From: Eubacteriales bacterium
GTDB taxonomy: Bacteria; Bacillota; Clostridia; Lachnospirales; Lachnospiraceae
Assembly (NCBI GenBank): GCA_030524745.1
Contig: JAUNGC010000033.1
Span: 1 to 37,198 of the forward strand
Length of the DNA stretch: 37,198 nucleotides
Direction of reading: 5' to 3'
Below the pieces are notes generated by a model. The model was not told the DNA's origin. It did no database searches and saw nothing but the letters and a program-made list of their open reading frames with translations. Of this stretch, positions 1 to 8,700 are shown piece after piece. Numbering within the stretch: the stretch's first letter is position 1; each line of letters starts with the position of its first letter. The translations under genes and the position numbers were made by a program.

Positions 1-24
1 AATTATCTCGAATTATCGAGTTGA

Positions 25-801
25 AGGAAAGTCGACGAGTTATATACCATTTACGGTGATCCTAAGAATCTGGAAGAGCAGGCTATTTCCCTGGTAGGTA
101 GGGATATCTACGAAAAACTTATCAAAGGCTATACCGAAAAGCAGTGGGGCCGGGACTGCAAGGATCTTCCGGCATTCATTATCAAGAGACTTCCTGTTCG
201 CCTGACCTTCGATAACAACTATTTCAACGCCCTGTATCAGGGAATCCCCGTCGGCGGGTACACAAAGTTAATTTCAAATCTTCTGGATGGTATCGAAGTG
301 CGCCTGAACATAGATTATCTGGCTCACAAGGCAGAACTGGATCCTTTAACAGAAACGGTGATTTACACGGGCCCCATTGATGCTTACTTCGGCTATAAGC
401 TTGGCTATCTGGAATATCGATCTGTGCGGTTTGAGACAGAACTTCTGGATATCCCTAATTTCCAGGGGAATGCTGCGGTAAATTACACAGATCGAGAGAC
501 ACCTTGGACACGCATCATCGAACACAAATGGTTTGAGTTCGGTAAAGACGAGAACGGAAACGACCTGCCTAAGACTGTGATATCCAGAGAATACAGTTCT
601 GAATGGAAGCCGGGGGATGAACCTTATTATCCTGTGAATGATGAGAAGAATTCTTTCCTCTACAATCAGTACAAAGCGTTAGCAGAAAAAGAAGAGGGCG
701 TCATTTTTGGAGGACGTCTTGCTGAATACAGGTATTACGACATGGATCAGGTGATTGCATCTGTATTGAAGCAGTGCGAGAAAGAATTAGAACGCAGCTA
801 A
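25..801 (+). CDS. glf: UDP-galactopyranose mutase, C-terminal part (5' end missing or disrupted)
   Basis: About 258 codons match the middle and C-terminal part of Glf, the flavoenzyme that converts UDP-galactopyranose to UDP-galactofuranose for surface glycans. Recognisable stretches are PKNLEEQAISLVGRDIYEKL, YTEKQWG, LPVRLTFDNNYF and YQGIPVGGYTK, and the family C-terminus with SREYS and YYPVND. Glf proteins are about 365 residues, so roughly the first 110, including the FAD-binding Rossmann GxGxxG, are absent. The frame has a TGA at 22-24, and bases 1-24 do not resemble Glf in any frame. The gene is therefore either truncated, frameshifted just upstream, or cut by a contig edge. The GTG at 298 is an internal codon, not a start. 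The gene lies just upstream of an LCP ligase in a polysaccharide locus, which fits its role. Confidence 0.85.
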   Translation, partial: RKVDELYTIYGDPKNLEEQAISLVGRDIYEKLIKGYTEKQWGRDCKDLPAFIIKRLPVRLTFDNNYFNALYQGIPVGGYTKLISNLLDGIEVRLNIDYLAHKAELDPLTETVIYTGPIDAYFGYKLGYLEYRSVRFETELLDIPNFQGNAAVNYTDRETPWTRIIEHKWFEFGKDENGNDLPKTVISREYSSEWKPGDEPYYPVNDEKNSFLYNQYKALAEKEEGVIFGGRLAEYRYYDMDQVIASVLKQCEKELERS

Positions 802-848
802 AGCAAATGTAGACGAGGCGCAAGTTTAAAATTAAGGAGTAGAAGTAA

Positions 849-962
849 ATTGCCAAAAAGTATCTAACAGGCAAGCCGTCCGTTTTTTTTATCAACTGCC
901 GTACTTTCATCACACCAAATGGTGCGGAAGTTGGAGTATGTAATCATAAAAAGAGGAAATGA
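849..962 (+). other. Short open frame without a standard start, overlapping the LCP gene
   Basis: Between glf and the LCP gene one frame stays open for 37 codons after a TAA at 846-848. It encodes a peptide containing KKYLTGKPSVFFIN and NGAEVGVCNHKK. A Shine-Dalgarno-like AAGGAG sits at 834-839, but the codon at the right distance is ATT (849), a very rare start. The TGA (960-962) overlaps the ATG of the LCP gene (959-961) in the ATGA arrangement typical of translational coupling. It may be a small leader peptide, or the remnant of a lost gene tail. I do not recognise the sequence. Confidence 0.25.
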
Positions 963-2068
963 AAGCAATGAAAAATATGCAAAAGAAAAATAAGAGTTTA
1001 GCTAAGAAAAAATACTCGTTGCTGTGGAAAATATTGTTGTGTATTTTGATTGTAGCGCTTGTTGTGTTAGCGGTAGGGTATATGGTTATCCATTCCTATC
1101 TGAGTAAAATTGATTATCAGAATGATAATATGATAGGGGACAATTTGGTTACGGAAACCGAAGAAGAATTATGGGAGGAAGAAGAAGAGACCGGCGAAGA
1201 CTCTCCGGAAGATGAAATCGCTGCGCTGGAAGAGCACCTTCGTGAACAAATCAGCAGCGAGGATGAGGCGCTATACGATAAGGATGTGCTGAACATTCTG
1301 CTGATCGGCTGTGACAGCAGAACGAAAAACGGGCGCGGGCGTTCTGACAGCATGATTCTGGTGTCCATCAATCAGAATACCAAAGAAATTTATATGACTT
1401 CCATCATGCGCGACAGTTATGTGTCTATTCCGGGACATCAGGATAACCGGATCAATGCGGCCTATGCCTTTGGGGGAGCGAGCCTGCTGATGGACACGAT
1501 TGAGGCCAACTTTAAAATTAAAGTGGATAAATATGCAGCCGTTGATTTTTATTCTTTCGTGGATATTGTGGACAGCATGGGAGGAATAGATCTGGAAGTC
1601 TCTGATGCGGAAGTGAAAGTTATGAATAAATACATACGGCAGTTAAACAGGCTCAATGGACGTGATGAAGAAAGCTATGTATTGGAAAAAGGCGGTTCCT
1701 ACCATCTCAATGGAACGCAGACATTGGCTTATTCCCGGGTACGTTATGTGGGAAATGCGGATTTTGAACGAACACAAAGACAAAGGACTGTGCTGACAAA
1801 GGTTTTTGAAAAGGCGCAGAACATGAACCTGATGGAGATGAACGATCTGCTCAATGCGCTGCTTCCGGAAATAAAGACCAATATGAGCGAGGGGGAAGTG
1901 TTTTCCCTGCTGTTAAAAGCGCCTTCATATCTGAAATATGATTTATTACAGCAACGAATTCCGGCAGACGGTACTTATTCATCCATGCGCATACGCGGAA
2001 TGGCTGTTTTGGGAATTGATCTGGAAAAAAACAGAAAATTGTTAGAAGAGACGATTTATAAAAAGTAA
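959..2068 (+). CDS. LytR-CpsA-Psr (LCP) family glycopolymer ligase
   Basis: This is a 369-aa membrane-anchored protein. A Lys-rich cytoplasmic N-terminus is followed by one membrane segment (about residues 22-45). An extracellular, very acidic stretch (about 65-95, many Glu) leads to the LCP domain (about 108-270). The domain shows LNILLIGCDSR, GRSDSMIL, SIMRDSYV, RINAAYAFGG and YSRVRY...DFERTQRQR, which contain the conserved Asp and Arg residues that bind pyrophosphate and metal. LCP enzymes transfer undecaprenyl-linked polymers such as capsule or teichoic acid to peptidoglycan, which fits the neighbouring sugar genes. AAGAGG precedes the ATG at 959 very closely. The ATG at 968 is better spaced, so the start may be three codons later. 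Confidence 0.85.
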   Translation: MKAMKNMQKKNKSLAKKKYSLLWKILLCILIVALVVLAVGYMVIHSYLSKIDYQNDNMIGDNLVTETEEELWEEEEETGEDSPEDEIAALEEHLREQISSEDEALYDKDVLNILLIGCDSRTKNGRGRSDSMILVSINQNTKEIYMTSIMRDSYVSIPGHQDNRINAAYAFGGASLLMDTIEANFKIKVDKYAAVDFYSFVDIVDSMGGIDLEVSDAEVKVMNKYIRQLNRLNGRDEESYVLEKGGSYHLNGTQTLAYSRVRYVGNADFERTQRQRTVLTKVFEKAQNMNLMEMNDLLNALLPEIKTNMSEGEVFSLLLKAPSYLKYDLLQQRIPADGTYSSMRIRGMAVLGIDLEKNRKLLEETIYKK

Positions 2069-2074
2069 TGCGCT

Positions 2075-2132
2075 GCAGTACCTTTTCTATGCTTCGATTT
2101 TAGACGTATGTGAAGCATGGAAAAGGTATTGC
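2075..2132 (+). terminator. Long hairpin after the LCP gene, probable terminator
   Basis: The arms 2075-2095 and 2112-2132 pair over 21 bp with only two G-U wobbles, around a 16-nt loop. The hairpin starts seven bases after the LCP stop codon. No clean U-tract follows (TCGTTTAG), so termination may be partial, or the hairpin may stabilise the 3' end. It marks the boundary between the polysaccharide genes and the AT-rich block. Confidence 0.5.
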
Positions 2133-2155
2133 TCGTTTAGAAAGGCGAATGATAA

Positions 2156-2905
2156 ATGGATATCGATATCATGGTTGCTCTTATATCCGGAATCACATCT
2201 ATTTTGGTAGTTGTCATAACGCAATTGCTGCTTAACTTAAAAGATAGAAGAAAAAGGAAGAGGGAAGAGATTGAACGTATACAAAAAGAATACATAAATC
2301 CTTTGAGATTTCTTCTTGCAGAAAACTATTTTCGGATAGAGGAAGCTTTAAATAAGTTCAGGGATTCTCCGGAACGAACAGCAAATGTATTAGTTATTCG
2401 GAAGCCTGAAGATGTTTGCAGACAGGAACTATCATGGTTCACGGGAAGCGGTTGTTATCTTATATCAAATTGTTATTATACGGCGTGTTTATTTGCATTG
2501 CTTGAACAGATAAGGGAAAAAGTGCCGTATTTAAAATTGTCAAAGAAGAAAGATACAAGAATAATGTTCTTAATAAATAACCTTGTTGTCGATTTCAGGC
2601 ATGGCGCTAATATTTATTATGTGATTCAAAGAACAATAGGCCGGGATCTTTATTCAGAACGAGAAAAAAGAGTTTTGACATATAAAGAATTCTGCAGTTT
2701 GTTAAGAGATCAGAATAATATAGAATGGTATGCTACTCTCATCTGGTTTTATTTAAGTATGAACAATTGGAACAAAGACATAATTCAACTCCTTCTGGAA
2801 GATTTAAAAGAATTAACGGAATTTTTGGATGATATTGTATCAGGCGGCAATACAATTGATGAAAAAGTGAAATCTGAATCGGAGAGAGGAAAGAACTATG
2901 GATGA
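2156..2905 (+). CDS. Unknown membrane-anchored protein, first gene of an overlapping pair
   Basis: This 249-aa protein is not recognised. It opens with one strong hydrophobic segment (about residues 5-27), then a basic cluster (KDRRKRKREE) that puts the rest of the chain in the cytoplasm by the positive-inside rule. The remainder is predominantly helical with aromatic patches such as GCYLISNCYYTACLF and WYATLIWFYL. No nuclease, ATPase or transferase motif is visible. AAAGGCG at 2141-2147 serves the ATG. The stop overlaps the start of the next gene by 8 nt, so the two are almost certainly co-translated and may form one complex. Base composition is clearly more AT-rich than the flanking sugar genes, suggesting transfer. 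Confidence 0.7.
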   Translation: MDIDIMVALISGITSILVVVITQLLLNLKDRRKRKREEIERIQKEYINPLRFLLAENYFRIEEALNKFRDSPERTANVLVIRKPEDVCRQELSWFTGSGCYLISNCYYTACLFALLEQIREKVPYLKLSKKKDTRIMFLINNLVVDFRHGANIYYVIQRTIGRDLYSEREKRVLTYKEFCSLLRDQNNIEWYATLIWFYLSMNNWNKDIIQLLLEDLKELTEFLDDIVSGGNTIDEKVKSESERGKNYG

Positions 2906-3968
2906 GCAGTGGAAGAAAAAGATAACGGATTTTTATAAAAACGTCGAAAAGCATAGTATAGATGATCGGGATGCCGCAGTTGAATATGTGAAACTTTGGT
3001 GGACCGGATGCGAACTTTATAAAAGTAGAAGCAATCGTGGCTTTGTGAATTATGTTGATGTTGATAAATATAAAAATTTAGCGCTGTTAAATAAGTTTGA
3101 AGACAGATTTGACATATGTAAAAGAACTTTATTGCTTTCGGATACATCAATTCTATGGGAGCCTGAATGTGGAAATAGCCGGTATTGTATTGAAGAATAC
3201 AGAGAACCCGGCAGGTCCTCTTATGTTAATCCGGCGGTATATAATTATGATGCTTATTTGATGACTGAAAATATCAGAGAAGTTGGAAAATTCCTGAAAG
3301 GCAATAAAAGCCTGATAGAATCCGGATATTCCATATACATTCCCAATGTTATGGTCGATTACAGAGAAGATAATAATTTATTCGGAGATATCAATAAAAT
3401 ATTAGAACCATCGCAGGAAATTTTTGAAAGTTTATTAAAGGAGCAATCAAGCGCAAGTTGTAAAATGTCTCGCAAATTTATAGAAGATAAGTATTTGCGT
3501 GTTGTTGCAGAAATTGAAATACCATATATAGATGATTGCTCAAATGATGTTTTAGTGAAAATTATCGAAGATCATACAAAAGAATTTTCTAATTTCAGGC
3601 TTTATCTGCAAGAAGAATTCTTAAAATTAAATGAGATAAACGGTTCCGATTCTTTTGACGCGGGGATTAAAAGAATTGGAGTGGACCTGCAAAAGGGAGT
3701 AAACGCATTAAATTCCGACATCAAAAAATTAAACAGGCACAGCATCATTCGTGCCGGCAGTTATTTTGCAATAGGCTGTACGGTAGCTACTTTAGTTGCG
3801 ATTAACGGAACAATATTTAATACGGCTGCATTGCGGGAATTATTAACATATTTAGGCGCGGGCGGCGGAATTATCAGTATGGCAAATTTTGCAGAAGATT
3901 ACCTGAATAAAAAGCAGGATATTCAGGAACAGCCCTTTTATTTTGTCTGGCTGTTTCATAATAAATGA
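2898..3968 (+). CDS. Unknown protein with C-terminal membrane hairpin, second gene of the pair
   Basis: This 356-aa protein is not recognised. About 280 residues of soluble, charged sequence are followed by two hydrophobic segments (about 283-304 and 311-328, the latter with a GAGGGIISM glycine run) and a short tail ending FYFVWLFHNK. It has no N-terminal signal, so the bulk is probably cytoplasmic with a tail anchor. A helical, Leu/Lys-rich stretch precedes the first membrane segment. The start overlaps the upstream gene by 8 nt and is preceded by GAGAGGAAAG. With its partner, a cytoplasmic domain on each side of a shared membrane anchoring is plausible. AT-rich composition matches the upstream gene and the ATPase downstream. 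A defence or signalling role is only a guess from context. Confidence 0.7.
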   Translation: MDEQWKKKITDFYKNVEKHSIDDRDAAVEYVKLWWTGCELYKSRSNRGFVNYVDVDKYKNLALLNKFEDRFDICKRTLLLSDTSILWEPECGNSRYCIEEYREPGRSSYVNPAVYNYDAYLMTENIREVGKFLKGNKSLIESGYSIYIPNVMVDYREDNNLFGDINKILEPSQEIFESLLKEQSSASCKMSRKFIEDKYLRVVAEIEIPYIDDCSNDVLVKIIEDHTKEFSNFRLYLQEEFLKLNEINGSDSFDAGIKRIGVDLQKGVNALNSDIKKLNRHSIIRAGSYFAIGCTVATLVAINGTIFNTAALRELLTYLGAGGGIISMANFAEDYLNKKQDIQEQPFYFVWLFHNK

Positions 3969-4073
3969 TGGAATGCGATATCTTGACTGCCAGACAGCTT
4001 TATGGTAAGTTAACCTCATAATTGTTAAAAAGACCATATATGAATAAGAAACGCCGGAAAGGAGTAGCCGAGT

Positions 4074-5663
4074 ATGGGAAATTACTTGAATGTTGGTAAT
4101 GCTGGATTTGCGGCAGCAGTAAAGGGAATCTATGTTGATAAGACAGATATGATTTCTTTTATTAACAGCACATTGGGGACAAAAGATAAACTTACATGTG
4201 TTAGTAGACCACGGCGTTTTGGAAAATCTTTTGCAGCACAGATGCTTTGCGCATATTATGACAAAAGCTGTGATTCACATGAATTGTTTGAAGGACTGGC
4301 AATATCAGGGGATCCGGTATTTAACAAATATCTCAATAAGTATAATGTTATTTATTTGGATATTACATTATTCATATCGAGAGCAGCTAATATAAAAGAC
4401 GTTGTGCAAAATATTAATGATACAGTAATGGCTGAAGTTACCGAAGCTTTCGGCAACGTCCAAAGAGGAGAGGATTTGGCTGAAACGTTGGTTTGCGTTG
4501 CTAAGGCCATTGGCGAAAAATTCATTATGATAATTGATGAATGGGATGCGTTGTTTCGTGAGGCAAAAGATGATGTCGTACTTCAAAAAGAATATATAGA
4601 TTTGCTAAGAAGTTTGTTTAAGAGCAGTTGGACTGATGATATTTTTGAGGCTGTTTATATGACGGGTATTTTGCCTATTAAAAAATATGGAAATCAATCC
4701 GCTGTATCAGATTTTCAGGAATATACAATGCTTACACCGAAAAAACTGGCAAAGTATGTGGGATTTACAGAAATGGAAGTAAAGGGGTTGTGTAGGCAGT
4801 ATAATATGAGTTTTGAGGAGATGAAACGGTGGTATGATGGTTACTCATTCAGCAGGCTGAAGTCTGTATATAGTCCTAATTCTGTTATGCAGGCGATAAA
4901 AAGCGAAGAATTTGGCAGTTACTGGACGAGGACGGAAACTTACGAATCTCTCAAGGTCTATATTGATCTGGACATGGATGGCTTGAAAGAAGCAATCATT
5001 CAAATGTTGGGCGGAGAAAAGGTTAAAATCATGACAGGCTCATTCCAGAATGACATGACCAATATCAAGAGCAAAGATGATGTATTGACTTTGATGGTTC
5101 ACCTGGGATATCTTGCTTATGATTCTAAAGAGAGTGAAGTCTTTATTCCGAATGAAGAAGTGAGGGAAGAATTTGTTCTTGCAGTGACAAAAGGCAAACA
5201 CGCAGAATTAGCGAAGCTAATCCATAATTCTGATAGACTGTTGGAGCAGACATTAAATATGAATGAAAGGGCAGTGGAAAAAGCTATTGAAGAAGCACAT
5301 AAAGTTGTTTCTTCTCCCCTCTCCTATAATAAGGAGGATTCTCTTCGTAGTACGATTCGCTTTGCCTATATCACATATCTGGATGAGTTCATAGTGATTG
5401 ATGAGTTCCCATCAGGAACAGGATATGCAGACATGGTGTTTATGCCGAAACAAGGATCAACAAAGCCTGTGATTGTGTTTGAATTGAAATGGAATAAGAA
5501 TAGTGAAAGCGCAATTGAACAAATCAAAAACAGGGATTATCCGCACGCATTTAAAAACTATGGTGGAGACATTTATTTAGTTGGAATCAGCTATAATGAG
5601 AATACTAAAAAGCATACCTGTAAGATTGAAAAGCATACGAAACAGCGTGATGTGTTATCTTAA
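4074..5663 (+). CDS. AAA-ATPase-like protein with C-terminal PD-(D/E)XK nuclease-like domain
   Basis: At 529 aa this has the common architecture of an AAA-ATPase_like domain followed by a PD-(D/E)XK domain (the DUF1703-type group). A P-loop variant RPRRFGKS lies near residue 46 and a Walker B-like FIMIIDEWDAL near 150. A GILPIKKYG stretch and the RWYDGY motif typical of the family follow. Near the C-terminus, GYADMVF and IVFELKW supply the Asp and Glu-x-Lys of the nuclease core (about 445-475), with IEQIKNRDY behind. The family is abundant and often multicopy in gut Clostridia and Bacteroidetes. Its role is unproven, and mobile-element or defence functions have been suggested. GGAAAGGAG precedes the ATG. 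It stands alone downstream of the AT-rich pair, with a weak TTGACT-N17-TAAGTT candidate promoter at 3983-4011. Confidence 0.85.
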   Translation: MGNYLNVGNAGFAAAVKGIYVDKTDMISFINSTLGTKDKLTCVSRPRRFGKSFAAQMLCAYYDKSCDSHELFEGLAISGDPVFNKYLNKYNVIYLDITLFISRAANIKDVVQNINDTVMAEVTEAFGNVQRGEDLAETLVCVAKAIGEKFIMIIDEWDALFREAKDDVVLQKEYIDLLRSLFKSSWTDDIFEAVYMTGILPIKKYGNQSAVSDFQEYTMLTPKKLAKYVGFTEMEVKGLCRQYNMSFEEMKRWYDGYSFSRLKSVYSPNSVMQAIKSEEFGSYWTRTETYESLKVYIDLDMDGLKEAIIQMLGGEKVKIMTGSFQNDMTNIKSKDDVLTLMVHLGYLAYDSKESEVFIPNEEVREEFVLAVTKGKHAELAKLIHNSDRLLEQTLNMNERAVEKAIEEAHKVVSSPLSYNKEDSLRSTIRFAYITYLDEFIVIDEFPSGTGYADMVFMPKQGSTKPVIVFELKWNKNSESAIEQIKNRDYPHAFKNYGGDIYLVGISYNENTKKHTCKIEKHTKQRDVLS

Positions 5664-5722
5664 AAGCTGACATCATATAAGAAACAGCGCAGGAATTATC
5701 TTTTGGGGGAAAAACAAAAAAC

Positions 5723-8700
5723 ATGACATATAAGACGAGCAAAAACCTGTTTTTGCGGCAGAGTTATCTGGATTCCTGGGAGGATTATGAGAGAAGCCTG
5801 AGAGAAGAAAATTTTATAAAGTGGGATTACATCATTTTGACAGCTTCCAACGAGGAGCAGGCGGCGGCTTATCGGGCGCAGATAGGTTACCGTCTGGAAA
5901 ACGGCCTGCTGCCGCGGCCCACACAGTATGCCGTGCTGGCGGATCCTGATGGAAAGCGGGTTGGATCGGGCGGAGCGACATTCCATGTGTTGAAATATAT
6001 TGCGCAGCAGAATCCGGAAGAAGAGGACCCTTTTAAGGATAAGCGGATTCTGGTGATTCATTCGGGCGGGGACAGCAAGCGGGTGCCGCAGTATTCCGCC
6101 GTGGGCAAGCTGTTTTCACCCGTGCCGAGAGAACTGCCCAACGGATTTGCTTCCACTTTGTTTGACGAGTTTATGATCGCCATGGCCGGCGTGCCGTCCC
6201 GGATCAGGGGAGGGATGCTTGTGCTGTCCGGCGACGTGCTGCTTTTGTTCAATCCGTTGCAGATCGATTTGCAGTATAAAGGCGCGGCGGCGATTTCCAT
6301 GAAAGAAAATGTGGCGACCGGAAAGGATCACGGCGTTTTTTTGAATGACGGAAACGGCTTTGTAGGGAAGTTTTTGCATAAGCAGCCGGAAGCGGTGCTG
6401 CGCAGTCTGGGTGCGGTCAACGCGCAGGATAATGTGGATCTGGATACCGGAGCGGTTGTATTTGATGCGGAACTGATTGGAGCGCTGTATTCTCTCATCA
6501 GTACGGATCACAGGATTGATGACGCGAAATTTGAGGAGTTTGTAAACGATGAAGCGCGGATCAGCTTCTATGGCGATTTCCTCTATCCGCTGGCGAAGGA
6601 CGCGACGCTGGAACAATATTACCGGGAAGCGGCGGAAGGGACGATTAATGAGAAGCTGTTAGCCTGTCGTACAAAACTGTGGCAGGTATTATCCCCGTTC
6701 TCCATGAAGCTGATCTGTCTGTCGCCTGCCGAATTCATTCATTTCGGGACGACAGGAGAACTGTTGAAGCTTGTCACGGAGGATATTGGAGATTATGAGT
6801 TTCTGGAATGGAACCGCCACGTCATGACGACGGCGAAACCGAAAGACCGATTCGCCGCTCACAATGCCTATGTGGGAAAGCGGGCGCAGGCAGCGGACAC
6901 CGCTTATCTGGAAGACTGCTATATTCTGGAAAACACCGGAATCGGACAGGCCTCCATCGTTTCCAATGTGAAGCTGCGCAATGAAACTGTTCCGGACCAT
7001 GTGGTGTTTCATGGACTTCCTCTCAAAGGCGGCAGATATGTGGTGCGGATTTTCGGCGTGGAGGATAATCCGAAATCCGGCTATCAGGAGAATGCCGCGT
7101 TTCTGGGAACAACATTGCAGGAATTTGTATCGGTCAATTGTCTGGAAAAAGAGGATTTGTGGCAGTCGGAGGAGCCTTATCTGTGGTTTGCCCGGCTTTA
7201 TCCGGCCTGTGACACCATGCAGGAAGCGGTTGACTTTGCCAATATTGTATACCGGATGGCGCGGGGCGTTGCGGAGAATGCGGAGATCGCGCGCTGGAAG
7301 AAGGCGGAGCGGGAAAGTCTGTATTCCAGTTTTAACAGGGCGGATGAAGGAGAGGCGACCCGGTGGAAGCGAGAACTGGAAAAACGTATTTTGTCCAGAA
7401 GGTTTTTGAATTTGCTGGAAGAGAACGTTTATTATGAAGATGCGCTGAAGGTTTTCGGCGTGCGGGGCATTACGGAAGATATTTACCGCACGCTCATGCA
7501 GGATGCGCTGGAAGCGGATTTCAGTCTGAAAATCCGTATTTATTATGCAGTCTCCCGTTTCATGCTTCAAAAAGGCGTGAAATTTTTAGGGGAAAGCTAT
7601 GAAGTGACCGAATCTCTTTGTTTTGCTGCCATTCAGAATGAAATTTACGAAGTGGCGGTCCGCAATATCAAGGACGGAAACCGTTATCGGATCTGCAAGG
7701 ATTCCGTGAGGGTGGAACTGCCGGTCCGCGTCAACTGGGGCGGCGGCTGGACGGATACGCCTCCGCACTGCAATGAGCAGGGCGGCATGGTATTAAATGC
7801 CGCTTTGAAATTGAAGGGGATTTATCCGATTCAGGTGGAAGTGCGGAAGCTGAAAGCGTATCATGTGGAATTTGAAAGCACGGATATCGGCGTCTTTGGA
7901 ACCGCAGAAACGATTGAAGAAATTCAGGATTGTCATAATCCGTTTGATTCCTTTGCCCTGCATAAAGCGGCTTTAATCAGTTCCGGAATCATTCCGCTAA
8001 AGACGCAGGAATCGCTGCAGGATATTTTAAGGAGACTGGGCGGCGGCATATACATTTCCACGCAGGTCGTCGGTGTGCCAAAAGGATCCGGCCTGGGAAC
8101 CAGCAGCATTCTGGCCGGGGCCTGCATCAAAGCGATTTTTGAGTTTTTGGGCGAATCGCTTTCCAATCAGGAAATTTATGAAGTCGTATTGGGCATGGAG
8201 CAGATCATGAGCACCGGCGGCGGCTGGCAGGATCAGGTCGGCGGTTTGACGGACGGAATCAAGTTCATCACGACGAAGCCGGGGATCGAACAGAAGATTC
8301 ATGTGGAACCGGTGACGTTGTCTGAAGAAACGATGCAGGAATTGGAGAATCGTTTCGCGCTGATTTATACAGGACAAAGAAGGCTTGCGAGAAATCTGCT
8401 GCGCAGTGTGATCGGAAATTATATTGGCAACCGTCCCCAGTCCATTCAGGCGCTGCACGATATGCAGCCGCTTTCTGTTCTGATGAAATTTGAACTGGAA
8501 CGGGGAAATATCGATGAGTTTGCAAGGCTTTTAAATCAGCATTGGGAACTTTCCAAGCAGCTTGATCCGTCCGCGACAAATACCTGCATTGAGCAGATTT
8601 TTCTGGCCTGCGAGGATCTGATTGACGGCCGTTTTATCTGCGGGGCCGGCGGCGGAGGCTTTTTGCAGGTCATTTTAAAAAAAGGCGTGACAAAAGGAGA

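Noticed and set aside
3944-3996. Inverted repeat TGTCTGGC/GCCAGACA as a mobile-element end or terminator
   Set aside because: The arms are only 8 bp with a 37-nt loop, no U-tract and no second copy at the other end of the AT-rich block.
6689-7570. 293-codon reverse-strand frame
   Set aside because: Antisense to fkp, which has continuous family similarity across this stretch.
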